Assembly: GCA_947624195.1 (NCBI GenBank)
Contig: CANQJH010000012.1
Span: 1 to 46,660, forward strand
Direction: 5' to 3'
Origin: an uncultured Clostridia bacterium
GTDB taxonomy: Bacteria > Bacillota > Clostridia > TANB77 > CAG-508
Length of the DNA stretch: 46,660 nt
The notes beneath the pieces are model-generated. The model was not told where the DNA came from. It searched no databases and saw only the letters and a program-made list of their open reading frames with translations. A program made the position numbers and the translations under genes. Positions within the stretch are counted from its first letter, which is position 1. Each line of letters starts with the position of its first letter. This document shows, one piece after another, positions 37,132-44,663 of the stretch.

Positions 37132-37800
37132 TTATTGTATAACTTCTAAAGCTTTTTTTGCTGCTTGCATTTCTGCTAGTTTCTTACTCTTTCCGGTTCC
37201 TGTAGCTAAAGATTTATTGTTTAAAATAACTTCTGCAGTAAATGTCTTATCATGGTCTGGCCCACTTTCATCAATTATTCTATACTCTAAATCTATATCA
37301 CCATTTTTTTGCAATTTTTCTTGTAGCACAGTTTTATAATCTTTTTGTCCAACATTTTTGCTTGCAATTTCTATGGCGCTTTGTAAATTGATTAGTATAA
37401 ATTCTTCTGCTTTTTCCAATCCTCCATCAAAATAAATTGCTGCTATAATTGCCTCAATGCTATCGGCAAGAATTGTTGGTTTGTTTTGACCACCATTAAT
37501 CGATTCACTGTGCCCAACTTTGATGTATTTAGATATATTGTGTCTTTTTGCCACTTTATATAAACTATCTTCGCAAACTACCATTGCTCTTAACTTTGTT
37601 AGATCTCCTTCTTTGAGTTTTGGATATTTATCATATAAATATTTACTTGAAATAAACTCCAGTATGCTGTCACCAAGAAATTCAAGCTTCTCATTGCTAC
37701 TTACGTGGTGCTCATTTGCATACGATGTGTGTGTTAATGCTTCATCTAATAATGCTTTATCTTTAAAAGTATATCCTATATTTTCTTCAAGGTTTATCAT
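37132..37800 (-). CDS. rnc: Ribonuclease III
   Basis: RNase III cleaves double-stranded RNA, including rRNA precursors. The 222-residue protein has the signature NEKLEFLGDSILEF and the catalytic acidic residues of LADSIEAIIAAIYFDGG. A C-terminal double-stranded RNA-binding domain ends GTGKSKKLAEMQAAKKALE. The ATG at 37800 is chosen because AAAGGA lies eight bases upstream. The ATG at 37827 has no such site. It is followed by the radical SAM gene. Confidence 0.95.
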   Translation of the reverse strand: MINLEENIGYTFKDKALLDEALTHTSYANEHHVSSNEKLEFLGDSILEFISSKYLYDKYPKLKEGDLTKLRAMVVCEDSLYKVAKRHNISKYIKVGHSESINGGQNKPTILADSIEAIIAAIYFDGGLEKAEEFILINLQSAIEIASKNVGQKDYKTVLQEKLQKNGDIDLEYRIIDESGPDHDKTFTAEVILNNKSLATGTGKSKKLAEMQAAKKALEVIQ

Positions 37801-37909
37801 AAATTTATTCCTTTCCTTCTTATCCATTAGAGTTAATATAATAATGAATGATTTTTCCTGAAAATGATTTCTCTAATTTACCTTATACTACTTCGTTATT
37901 TCATACTAG

Positions 37910-37938
37910 ATTATACTATAAAATAACAGCATTATCAA
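37910..37938 (-). promoter_or_regulatory. rnc promoter
   Basis: Minus strand: TTGATA (37933-37938), 17-base spacer, TATAAT (37910-37915). The leader before the rnc ATG is about 100 bases. Confidence 0.6.
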
Positions 37939-38020
37939 GAAAAAAAGTTACTATTCATAGTTTTTTATTAATTCACTTTACTTTTTATTAATAATGTATG
38001 GTAAGTTATTTTTATTCACA

Positions 38021-38048
38021 CAAAAAAAGAAGGCTTATTTCCTTCTTT
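38021..38048 (-). terminator. acpP terminator
   Basis: The stem AAAGAAGG (38026-38033) with CCTTCTTT (38041-38048) has a seven-base loop. On the minus strand it is followed by a run of seven T residues, about 35 bases past the acpP stop. Confidence 0.8.
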
Positions 38049-38083
38049 CTTTTGTTGCTTATAAAATTTTTCCAATAAATTCA

Positions 38084-38326
38084 TTAAACAGTATGTTCCT
38101 TTATATATTCAACAACGTCACCTACTGTTGCAACTTTTTCAGCATCACTGTCTGGAATTTCCATATCAAATTCTTCCTCTAATGCCATTATTAATTCAAC
38201 AATATCAAGTGAGTCAGCTCCCAAATCATCTATAAAAGATGCTTCTGTTGTTATTGATGATTCACTAGCACCTAATTGTTCAACAATTATCTTTTTTACT
38301 TTTTCAAAAATTTCCTCTGTATTCAT
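38084..38326 (-). CDS. acpP: Acyl carrier protein
   Basis: ACP carries growing acyl chains on a phosphopantetheine arm in fatty acid synthesis. The 80-residue acidic protein contains the attachment motif [13 protein letters not shown], with the modified Ser at 39. The ATG at 38326 has GGGAGGTGA seven bases upstream. The in-frame ATG at 38347 lies ahead of that site and is rejected. It stands between plsX and rnc with its own promoter and terminator. Confidence 0.96.
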   Translation of the reverse strand: MNTEEIFEKVKKIIVEQLGASESSITTEASFIDDLGADSLDIVELIMALEEEFDMEIPDSDAEKVATVGDVVEYIKEHTV

Positions 38327-38455
38327 TACCTTGTCACCTCCCCTCAAATTTTATATTTTCCATTTCAAATTACATTCAATTTTATTTTGTTAAAGGCATT
38401 AATTAAATTTTCGTGCCTCACCTACAAAACATTTAGTAATTATTTCTATACTCAT

Positions 38456-38484
38456 ACAATAATACATTGAAATATAATTGTCAA
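38456..38484 (-). promoter_or_regulatory. acpP promoter
   Basis: Minus strand: consensus TTGACA (38479-38484), 17-base spacer, TATTGT (38456-38461). The leader before acpP is about 120 bases, with no structure recognised. Confidence 0.55.
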
Positions 38485-38542
38485 GTTTTTTTATAAAAAA
38501 TATTTTTTGTTTTTAATTTTAGCCTATTTTATAGTGTTTTGT

Positions 38543-39619
38543 TTAATTCTTGCTTTCTAACTCTTGTATAAAATCCTTAATTTCTTGCATTTTTTCCTTA
38601 TTAACTTCTGACTCATAAACCTCTCTTAATTGCTCAACTGCTTTATTTTTTACAAATGTTTCAGCTTGTTTTATTGTAAATTTAAATAATTTTTCATCAC
38701 TACTTCCGTGTGCTTTTACAACTGGTTTTTGAACACCTAGAAACAATGCTCCTCCATATTCCTTGTAGTCAACCATTTTTGAGAATCTCTTAATTGATGG
38801 AAGTGCTGATAAACTTCCTAACTTACTCCATATATTATGCATTAAACTCTCTTTTAATGATTTTTTTACAAATTTCCCTAACCCTTCTACTGATTTTAAA
38901 AACACATTTCCTGTAAAGCCATCTGCTATAACAACATCTACACCACCTAAGAAAGCATCTCTACCTTCTAAATTACCTATAAAATTAATGTTTAATTCAT
39001 TAGAATATTTTTTTAATAATTGATATGAATTTCGTACTAACTCGTTTCCTTTAGTTTCTTCGGTTCCTATATTTAATAGCCCTATTTTAGGATTTTCTAT
39101 CCCTAAAGTATTGTGCATATAAATAGTAGACATTTGAGCAAATTGCAATAAATTAATTGGCTTGCAATTTGTATTTGCACCACAGTCCATCAAAACTAGT
39201 CTTCCATGATATGATGGAAGTATACCTGCCAAAGCTGGTCTATCTATTCCTTTTATTCTACCCACTAAAAGTGTAGCTCCAGTAAGTAAAGCACCTGAAT
39301 TTCCGGCAGAAATAAACACATCTCCATCTCCGTGTTTTAGCAGATTAAATCCTACAACCATTGAAGAATCTTTTTTGTTTTTTATTGCTTGAGTTGGTAT
39401 GTCTTCCATTTCAATAGTTTCTGTACAATTGTGAATAGATAGTCTTGGAGAAATCTCTTTTAGACTTTTTCCATAAAACTCTTTTGCCTTTTTATTGATA
39501 ATACTCTCGTTTCCAATTAAAATAACTTCAGATTTAATTTCATCTATCGCGCTTACAGCTCCCTTAATTGTAGCTTCTGGTGCATTGTCTCCACCCATTG
39601 CATCTAATAATATTTTCAT
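38543..39619 (-). CDS. plsX: Phosphate acyltransferase PlsX
   Basis: PlsX converts acyl-ACP to acyl-phosphate, the donor for glycerol-3-phosphate acylation in phospholipid synthesis. The 358-residue protein starts MKILLDAMGGDNAPEATIKG. It has the family blocks SAGNSGALLTGA, LVLMDCGANTNCKP, NIGTEETKGNELV and VVIADGFTGNVFLKS. No ribosome site lies directly before the ATG; the nearest (AAAGGGG) precedes a 12-codon leader frame ending three bases upstream. Its neighbour acpP supplies the substrate carrier. Confidence 0.95.
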   Translation of the reverse strand: MKILLDAMGGDNAPEATIKGAVSAIDEIKSEVILIGNESIINKKAKEFYGKSLKEISPRLSIHNCTETIEMEDIPTQAIKNKKDSSMVVGFNLLKHGDGDVFISAGNSGALLTGATLLVGRIKGIDRPALAGILPSYHGRLVLMDCGANTNCKPINLLQFAQMSTIYMHNTLGIENPKIGLLNIGTEETKGNELVRNSYQLLKKYSNELNINFIGNLEGRDAFLGGVDVVIADGFTGNVFLKSVEGLGKFVKKSLKESLMHNIWSKLGSLSALPSIKRFSKMVDYKEYGGALFLGVQKPVVKAHGSSDEKLFKFTIKQAETFVKNKAVEQLREVYESEVNKEKMQEIKDFIQELESKN

Positions 39620-39622
39620 ATT

Positions 39623-39661
39623 TCATTCATATGATATACAGTCACAATTTATGTATATCAT
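39623..39661 (-). CDS. Leader mini-frame (12 codons) before plsX
   Basis: AAAGGGG and a two-base gap precede an ATG that opens MIYINCDCISYE, then TGA. The plsX ATG follows after one codon, in the same frame. Its ends form a perfect hairpin (39631-39639 with 39653-39661). Either the peptide is translated and plsX is started by reinitiation, or the hairpin brings the AAAGGGG site close to the plsX ATG. Confidence 0.35.
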   Translation of the reverse strand: MIYINCDCISYE

Positions 39662-39701
39662 AACCCCTTTCTTTTATGGCTCGATATTTTATTTCATTTA
39701 A

Positions 39702-39731
39702 ATTATACTTTTACATACGGTCTTTTGTCAA
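39702..39731 (-). promoter_or_regulatory. plsX promoter
   Basis: Minus strand: TTGACA (39726-39731), 18-base spacer, TATAAT (39702-39707). The leader is about 75 bases and holds the mini-frame and hairpin. Confidence 0.65.
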
Positions 39732-39753
39732 TATTGAAGTGAAAAATCAAAGT

Positions 39754-39836
39754 AATTTTACTTTTACAGAATTGCATTTACTTTTTCACTTGACCAATTT
39801 TACTTTTACGCAATTGCATATACTTTTCACTTGACC
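39754..39836. repeat. Two tandem repeats of about 42 bp
   Basis: Copies at 39754-39795 and 39796-39836 share AATTTTACTTTTAC, a variable pair, AATTGCAT and CTTTTTCACTTGACC with few differences. They lie between the divergent promoters of plsX and the GC-rich gene, in a 330-base gap with no other coding potential. Confidence 0.7.
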
Positions 39837-39910
39837 AAGTATATTGTAATAATAAAACACTGAATTTAAATTGCTCGTATTCTAGAGGTTTTGATTTATG
39901 TTAACCAAAT

Positions 39911-39939
39911 TTGTATTTTTTGTTAATTTGTGTTATAAT
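39911..39939 (+). promoter_or_regulatory. Promoter of the GC-rich orphan gene
   Basis: TTGTAT (39911-39916), 17-base spacer, TATAAT (39934-39939). The leader would be about 42 bases and contains a tiny CCTC-ATA-GAGG hairpin and an AAAGGA ribosome site. Confidence 0.6.
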
Positions 39940-39987
39940 AATAGTAACCTCATAGAGGAAATCTTATAAAAAAAGGAATGTTCAACA

Positions 39988-40326
39988 ATGACAGGAAAGC
40001 ACTTTGATACCAAAACCAACACCAGCACCAACAACAATAGCACCAACACCAGCATTACTGCAGAAGAGATCAAGGCTTTCGTATTTGCACAAAATCTGGA
40101 TAGACGTCAGGGACGTGCAGAGGAAGTGCGGAAGGTAGTACGTAAGTTTCTATCTGACTGGGCAAAGGTCGGGAAAAAGTACAGCAAGATTTTCAAGCTT
40201 CCCAAGTCCTTTACCCGCATGGATGTCACGACTGCAGTCAACTACCTCACGGAGCAAGGCTTCAATGTCAAGATCGATAGGAACAAGAAAGGCAGGTCTA
40301 TCCTGACTGTCAAGATCCCGATGTAA
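39988..40326 (+). CDS. Orphan protein of foreign composition
   Basis: I do not recognise this 112-residue protein. Residues 8-23 are Thr/Asn-rich (TNTSTNNNSTNTS). The rest is basic, with a helical middle (EEVRKVVRKFLSDWAKVGKKY) and a C-terminal half that could be a helix followed by two strands (VTTAVNYLTEQGFNV, GRSILTVKIP). No membrane or signal segment is seen. Codon use is strongly unlike its neighbours: many C/G third positions (ACC, AAC, AAG, GTC, CTC), about half G+C by eye in an AT-rich genome. AAAAAAGGA lies 10 bases before the ATG. It has its own promoter and GC-rich terminator. It is probably recently acquired; a nucleic-acid-binding role is only a guess from its charge. Confidence 0.75.
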   Translation: MTGKHFDTKTNTSTNNNSTNTSITAEEIKAFVFAQNLDRRQGRAEEVRKVVRKFLSDWAKVGKKYSKIFKLPKSFTRMDVTTAVNYLTEQGFNVKIDRNKKGRSILTVKIPM

Positions 40327-40340
40327 AGTTCCGAACAAGC

Positions 40341-40375
40341 AAACCCACCATGGTCTTCCACGGTGGGTTTCTTGG
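40341..40375 (+). terminator. GC-rich terminator of the orphan gene
   Basis: A 13-bp stem with one mismatch (40341-40353 AAACCCACCATGG with 40358-40370) and loop TCTT runs into T-rich sequence. Its GC content is unlike other terminators in the window and matches the gene it follows. Confidence 0.85.
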
Positions 40376-40390
40376 TTTATATTTTTCTTA

Positions 40391-40423
40391 TAAAAAACAT
40401 AGTAGAAAATCCACTATGCTTTT
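40391..40423 (-). terminator. rplL terminator
   Basis: An 11-bp stem with one G-U pair (40393-40403 with 40413-40423) is followed on the minus strand by T residues, about 20 bases past the rplL stop. It ends the ribosomal operon, so rpoB does not follow. Confidence 0.7.
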
Positions 40424-40444
40424 TATTTTGTATTATAAACTTAA

Positions 40445-40813
40445 TTATTGTAATTCAACTGTTGCTCCAGCTTCTTCTAATTGTTTCTTTAATTCTTCAG
40501 CTTCTGCTGTTGCTACATTTTCTTTAACTGTTTTTGGAGCTCCATCAACTAAGTCTTTAGCTTCTTTTAGGCCTAATCCTGTTGCGTCTCTAACAACTTT
40601 GATTACTTGGATTTTTTGTGCTCCTGCTTCTTTTAATACTACATTGAAGCTTGATTTTTCTTCAGCTGCTCCAGAGCTAGCTCCACCAGCTACTGGTGCT
40701 GCAACTGCTGCTGCAGATACTCCATATTTTTCTTCGATTTTCTTTACTAAATCAGCTAATTCAACTACTGTTAAGCTGTCTATTGATTCTAATATATCAT
40801 CAACTTTTGCCAT
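40445..40813 (-). CDS. rplL: Ribosomal protein L7/L12
   Basis: L7/L12 forms the flexible stalk that recruits translation GTPases. The 122-residue protein starts [32 protein letters not shown]. It has the Ala-rich hinge and the conserved C-terminal domain ([28 protein letters not shown]). AAGGAGGAA lies six bases before the ATG at 40813; the longer in-frame start is rejected. It is followed by a terminator, and rpoB is not downstream. Confidence 0.98.
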   Translation of the reverse strand: MAKVDDILESIDSLTVVELADLVKKIEEKYGVSAAAVAAPVAGGASSGAAEEKSSFNVVLKEAGAQKIQVIKVVRDATGLGLKEAKDLVDGAPKTVKENVATAEAEELKKQLEEAGATVELQ

Positions 40814-41003
40814 TTTAAATTCCTCCTTATTCCTTGCAAACATGGCTGTTTGCAATTTTAATTTTTATTTTCTATGAAATAGTTATCATAGATTATTTTT
40901 AATCTTTTTAGATTAGATTTAACTTAATTTTTACTTTAATTTAATATTTAATTGTTAGCTCAGTATAACTTTGCTTCAAATTAATTGTTTATGCTTAGGC
41001 TAA

Positions 41004-41531
41004 CTAAGCATTTGCTGGAGCTGTTGCTCCTTCTTCTGATTCTTTCTTAATTCTAACTTGATCAATTGCAACTGCAACTTTTGAAATTGTTTGCAATAAT
41101 GAACCAGCAAGTTTTGAAAGAAGCTCTTCTCTTGATGGAAGTTTTGCAAGTGTAACGATTTCGTCAACACTCATAACTTTTCCTTCAATCATACCACCTT
41201 TTATTTTGTAATTTTCATGTTCTTTAGAGAACTTGTAAACTACTTTTAATGGTGATAAATAATCTTCTGTTGAAGATACTATTGCTGTTGGTCCTTCTAA
41301 TAAATCATCAAGACCTGTTTCTCCATTTAAATCTAAAGCTCTTTTTACTATGTTGTTCTTAGTTATTTTGCATGTAGCATTTGCTTCTCTTAGAGATTTT
41401 CTTACTTTAGTATCCTCATCAACTGTTGTTCCTCTGTAATCGATTAGAAGTACTAAATTTGTGCTTTTTAAGTACTCTGCTAATTCTTTTACTTCAGTTT
41501 CTTTCTTTGCGATATTTTCTTTGTTTGCCAT
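41004..41531 (-). CDS. rplJ: Ribosomal protein L10
   Basis: L10 anchors the L7/L12 stalk to 23S rRNA and, with L12, represses its own operon through a leader RNA. The 175-residue protein contains NLVLLIDYRGTTVDEDTKVRKSLRE and the C-terminal helix that binds L12 dimers (REELLSKLAGSLLQTISKVA). GGAGGTG precedes the ATG. A recognisable L10 leader lies upstream. Confidence 0.97.
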   Translation of the reverse strand: MANKENIAKKETEVKELAEYLKSTNLVLLIDYRGTTVDEDTKVRKSLREANATCKITKNNIVKRALDLNGETGLDDLLEGPTAIVSSTEDYLSPLKVVYKFSKEHENYKIKGGMIEGKVMSVDEIVTLAKLPSREELLSKLAGSLLQTISKVAVAIDQVRIKKESEEGATAPANA

Positions 41532-41646
41532 CTTTTACTTTTTCACCTCCTCTAAATTTTTTCTTTGTGTATATTTTTAACTAATGTACTAAATTAATTT
41601 AACTATATTCTTTCTCAGCTTTTTAGTAATAGCTTTTTAGAATATA

Positions 41647-41751
41647 AAAAGTTCAATCTACAAGGCCATGAGGCTAAATAGATTGAACTTTTATAGATTC
41701 ACTCTTATTTTAACCTCGGTAGGACTTCCTTTATGCCTACTGTCTTTGGCT
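41647..41751 (-). promoter_or_regulatory. L10 leader RNA with downstream hairpin
   Basis: On the minus strand the segment 41707-41751 reads AGCCAAAGACAGTAGGCATA, then GGAAGTCCTACCGAGGTTAA. This matches the kink-turn-containing L10(L12)4 binding leader of bacterial rplJ operons. A 14-bp hairpin follows (41647-41660 with 41679-41692), which could be the attenuator. It controls rplJ and rplL. Confidence 0.85.
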
Positions 41752-41764
41752 ATCTCAATTTAAA

Positions 41765-42448
41765 TTATTTTTGATCAATATACAAACCAGGTCCCATAGT
41801 TGGTGCTATTGATACACTCTTGATGTATTGACCTTTAGCTGCAGCTGGTTTTGCTTTGATTATTGCTGACATTATTGCATCATAGTTTTCTTGTAATTTT
41901 TCAGCACCAAATGATACTTTTCCGAAACCTAAGTGAATAATGTTATTTTTGTCTAGTCTATATTCAACTTTTCCAGATTTAACATCTGAAATTGCTTTGG
42001 TAACATCCATTGTTACTGTACCTGATTTAGGGTTTGGCATTAATCCTTTTGGTCCTAATACCTTTCCTAATCTTCCTACAACTCCCATCATATCTGGTGT
42101 TGCTATAACTACATCATAATCAAACCAATTTTCCTTTTCTATTTTAGGAATTAATTCTTCAGCTCCTACAAAGTCTGCTCCTGCAGCCTTTGCTTCATCA
42201 GCTTTTGGTCCTTTTGCAAATACTAAAACTTTTAATGTTTTACCAGTTCCATTTGGAAGTACTACTGTACCTCTAACTTGTTGATCAGCATGTTTAGAGT
42301 CAACTCCTAATTTAACATGTAATTCAACAGTTTGGTCAAACTTAGTTTTAGGCATTTTTTCAATTATACTAATTGCTTCATTTGCAGAGTATAATTTTTT
42401 TGAATCTACCAATTTTGCACTTTCTTGGTATCTTTTACCTCTTTTCAT
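41765..42448 (-). CDS. rplA: Ribosomal protein L1
   Basis: L1 forms the mobile L1 stalk at the ribosomal E site. The 227-residue protein starts [20 protein letters not shown]. It has the family signature around [23 protein letters not shown] and ends [15 protein letters not shown]. It follows rplK by about 115 bases and is separated from rplJ by the L10 leader. Confidence 0.98.
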   Translation of the reverse strand: MKRGKRYQESAKLVDSKKLYSANEAISIIEKMPKTKFDQTVELHVKLGVDSKHADQQVRGTVVLPNGTGKTLKVLVFAKGPKADEAKAAGADFVGAEELIPKIEKENWFDYDVVIATPDMMGVVGRLGKVLGPKGLMPNPKSGTVTMDVTKAISDVKSGKVEYRLDKNNIIHLGFGKVSFGAEKLQENYDAIMSAIIKAKPAAAKGQYIKSVSIAPTMGPGLYIDQK

Positions 42449-42565
42449 TTCTACCTCCTTTGGTCATATCGAAGCTTACGCCTCTCCCAATTAAAATTTA
42501 GTAATTGAAATACCTTGTGGAAAAATTATATTTTATTAATTTCTCTTCCAATTCTATATTAATTA

Positions 42566-43000
42566 CTATGCTTCTACTGTAACGCCCATTGAACGAGCTG
42601 TTCCAGCAACCATACTCATTGCAGCTTCTAATGAAGCAGCGTTTAAGTCTGGCATTTTTTGTTTTGCTATTTCTTCAACTTGTGCTTTTGTAAGATTAGC
42701 AACTTTTTCTCTATTTGGCTTACCAGAACCTTTTTGTACCTTTGCAGCTTTTTTGATTAATACTGCCATTGGTGGTTCTTTTGTAATAAAGTCAAATGAT
42801 TTATCTGGATGAACAGTAATTACAACTGGGATTATTAATCCTGCTTGCTTAGCTGTTCTATCATTAAATTGCTTTACGAAGTCCATAATGTTAACTCCGC
42901 TACCTCCTAATGCTGGTCCAACTGGTGGAGCTGGTGTAGCTTTTCCTGCTTCAATTTGCAATTTGATGATAATTTCTTTTGCTTCTTTCTTATCTGCCAT
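42566..43000 (-). CDS. rplK: Ribosomal protein L11
   Basis: L11 forms the GTPase-associated centre with 23S rRNA and is needed for RelA activation. The 144-residue protein contains [20 protein letters not shown] and the C-terminal RNA-binding domain ending [19 protein letters not shown] precedes the ATG. An imperfect hairpin (about 43109-43137) lies between nusG and rplK and may partly terminate or process the transcript. Confidence 0.98.
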   Translation of the reverse strand: MADKKEAKEIIIKLQIEAGKATPAPPVGPALGGSGVNIMDFVKQFNDRTAKQAGLIIPVVITVHPDKSFDFITKEPPMAVLIKKAAKVQKGSGKPNREKVANLTKAQVEEIAKQKMPDLNAASLEAAMSMVAGTARSMGVTVEA

Positions 43001-43149
43001 CTCTATGCACCTCCTTCTGGTTTGTATATAAAAAATAATTTATATAAATGATTATGTCAGTGTAATTATCACTTACAAATCACTATATGCTTTAACTAGG
43101 TTTTTCTCAAAAGCATTATTCCATAATAAATGCTTTTGGGTTTGTTAGT

Positions 43150-43686
43150 TTAATTAACTTTTTCTACTTCTGAGAAATCTAATTCAACAGGAGTTTCCCT
43201 ACCAAACATTGATACTAAAACTTTGACTTTACGTTTGTCTTTATTTATTTCAGTAACTGTTCCTGTAAAGTCTGCAAATGGTCCATTGATAACTTTTATG
43301 TTGTCATTAACTTCATAATCAACATTAACTGACTGTGTATCAAATCCCATCTTTCTTATTTCATAATCAGTAAGTGGAATTGGGTCTGTTCCTGATCCAA
43401 CAAAGCCTGTTACACCTCTAGTATTTCTTACAATGTACCAAGTTTGTTCTGTAACAATCATTTTAACCAAAACATATCCTGGAAATACCTTTTTTATGTT
43501 TGTTTTTCTTTTGCCATCTTTTATTTCTATTTGTTCCTCCATTGGAACTATAATATCAAAGAAGTAATCCTGTAGTTCTCTGTTTTTTATGGTCTTTTCA
43601 AGGTCTGTTTTTACTTTGTTTTCATAGCCTGAATATGTATGAACAACATACCATCTTGGTTCTAAATCGTAATCCTTTTGAGACAT
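43150..43686 (-). CDS. nusG: Transcription termination/antitermination protein NusG
   Basis: NusG binds RNA polymerase and modulates elongation, pausing and termination. The 178-residue protein has the NGN domain (RWYVVHTYSGYENKV, KVFPGYVLVKMIVTEQTWYIVRNTRGVTGFVGSG, quoted here only as the family's landmark blocks). A C-terminal KOW domain follows (NDNIKVINGPFADFTGTV). It follows secE after about 35 bases, as in most bacteria. Confidence 0.97.
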   Translation of the reverse strand: MSQKDYDLEPRWYVVHTYSGYENKVKTDLEKTIKNRELQDYFFDIIVPMEEQIEIKDGKRKTNIKKVFPGYVLVKMIVTEQTWYIVRNTRGVTGFVGSGTDPIPLTDYEIRKMGFDTQSVNVDYEVNDNIKVINGPFADFTGTVTEINKDKRKVKVLVSMFGRETPVELDFSEVEKVN

Positions 43687-43721
43687 AATTGGCCTCCTTT
43701 AAAATTTACTTTAATTAAAAC

Positions 43722-44291
43722 TTATTCTGCATTATCAGTTTCTGCATTTAGGTCAACACCTTCATCTGATGTTTCATTGTTATCTTCGTCTGATGTATTG
43801 CCTTCTGAAACTCCATTTTCAATAGTTTCATTTACTTCATTAACAATTTCTGTGCTATTTTTAATTTTTTCAAGTTGTTTTACTTCAAATGAAGTTAAGC
43901 CCTCAAAAACCAAATCAAGTAAAAATACAATAACAGAAACAACTATAACTACTACTAAAACTACTGTAGTATTACTAGTTAATTCTTTTTTATTTGGCCA
44001 GATAACTTTCTTAAGCTCTGCTTTAAAATCTTTAAACCAATGCTTTTTATTTTTGCTATCTTTTTTTTCTGCCTTTTTTGTTATTTTTGAATTTTCTTTA
44101 CTTAATTTTTTAGATTTCTTATCTTTTTTTGAAGCAACATTTTCTACTATTTCTTCATTTTTTGTTTCTGTTGTTTGTTCATTTTCTGTTACTTCTTCTT
44201 GTATTTCTTCTTTTTCAACTTTTTCTACGGGTGTAGTAGCTTTTGCTACTTTCTTATTGCTATTTACCTTCTTCTTTTTCTTTTTAGCCAT
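43722..44291 (-). CDS. secE: Preprotein translocase subunit SecE with long extensions
   Basis: SecE stabilises the SecY channel. The conserved core is short: WFKDFKAELKKVIWPNKKEL followed by one membrane helix (VVLVVVIVVSVIVFLLDLVF). The 189-residue protein is about three times the usual Firmicute length. A Lys/Glu-rich N-terminal extension (about 100 residues) and an acidic C-terminal tail of about 60 residues (EGNTSDEDNNETSDEG) surround the core. The ATG at 44291 has GGGAGGA six bases upstream; the ATG at 44306 lies before that site. It precedes nusG. Confidence 0.92.
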   Translation of the reverse strand: MAKKKKKKVNSNKKVAKATTPVEKVEKEEIQEEVTENEQTTETKNEEIVENVASKKDKKSKKLSKENSKITKKAEKKDSKNKKHWFKDFKAELKKVIWPNKKELTSNTTVVLVVVIVVSVIVFLLDLVFEGLTSFEVKQLEKIKNSTEIVNEVNETIENGVSEGNTSDEDNNETSDEGVDLNAETDNAE

Positions 44292-44322
44292 TTCGCTTCC
44301 TCCCATTTAAATACAAGGACTA

Positions 44323-44487
44323 TTATTTTGTTTCTTTATGTGCTGTTGTTTTTTTGCAGAATTTACAATATTTTTTTAATTCTAATCTTTCAGAATTATT
44401 TTTTTTATTTTTGTCTGTAACATAGTTTCTATTGTGGCATTCTGTGCACTCTAAAGTTATATGCTCTCTTGCTCCTTTTGTTGCCAT
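44323..44487 (-). CDS. rpmG: Ribosomal protein L33
   Basis: The 54-residue frame starts [20 protein letters not shown] and has two zinc-binding Cys pairs (C14/C17 and C41/C44), typical of the zinc-containing L33 form. GGAGGTG lies six bases before the ATG. It directly precedes secE, the common rpmG-secE-nusG order. The gene is short but unambiguous. Confidence 0.96.
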   Translation of the reverse strand: MATKGAREHITLECTECHNRNYVTDKNKKNNSERLELKKYCKFCKKTTAHKETK

Positions 44488-44514
44488 TTTTTACACCTCC
44501 AGCATAAAAATCTT

Positions 44515-44547
44515 TTCTAGCGTATGTGCAAATCACATACGCTAGAA
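44515..44547 (-). terminator. Hairpin after tsf
   Basis: A perfect 14-bp stem (44515-44528 with 44534-44547) has a five-base loop. On the minus strand it is followed by AAAAGATTTTT. It separates the rpsB-tsf transcript from the rpmG-secE-nusG genes. Confidence 0.75.
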
Positions 44548-44663
44548 TATTCTATCATAAAATCATAGTTGTGTCAACCCCTCAGCTCGCATTTTTCAAT
44601 AGTTTTTTTTACATTTCAGAATACTTTTATAATAATTTTGAAATGAAATTTAGTATTTTGGAA

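Noticed and set aside
39623..39661. Reading the TGA before plsX as a sense codon
   Set aside because: Nothing in the window suggests TGA recoding, and PlsX proteins normally start at MKILLDAMGGD.
40150..40338. Antisense reading frame inside the GC-rich cassette
   Set aside because: It shadows the plus-strand gene, has no ribosome site, and would be read through the opposite-strand terminator.
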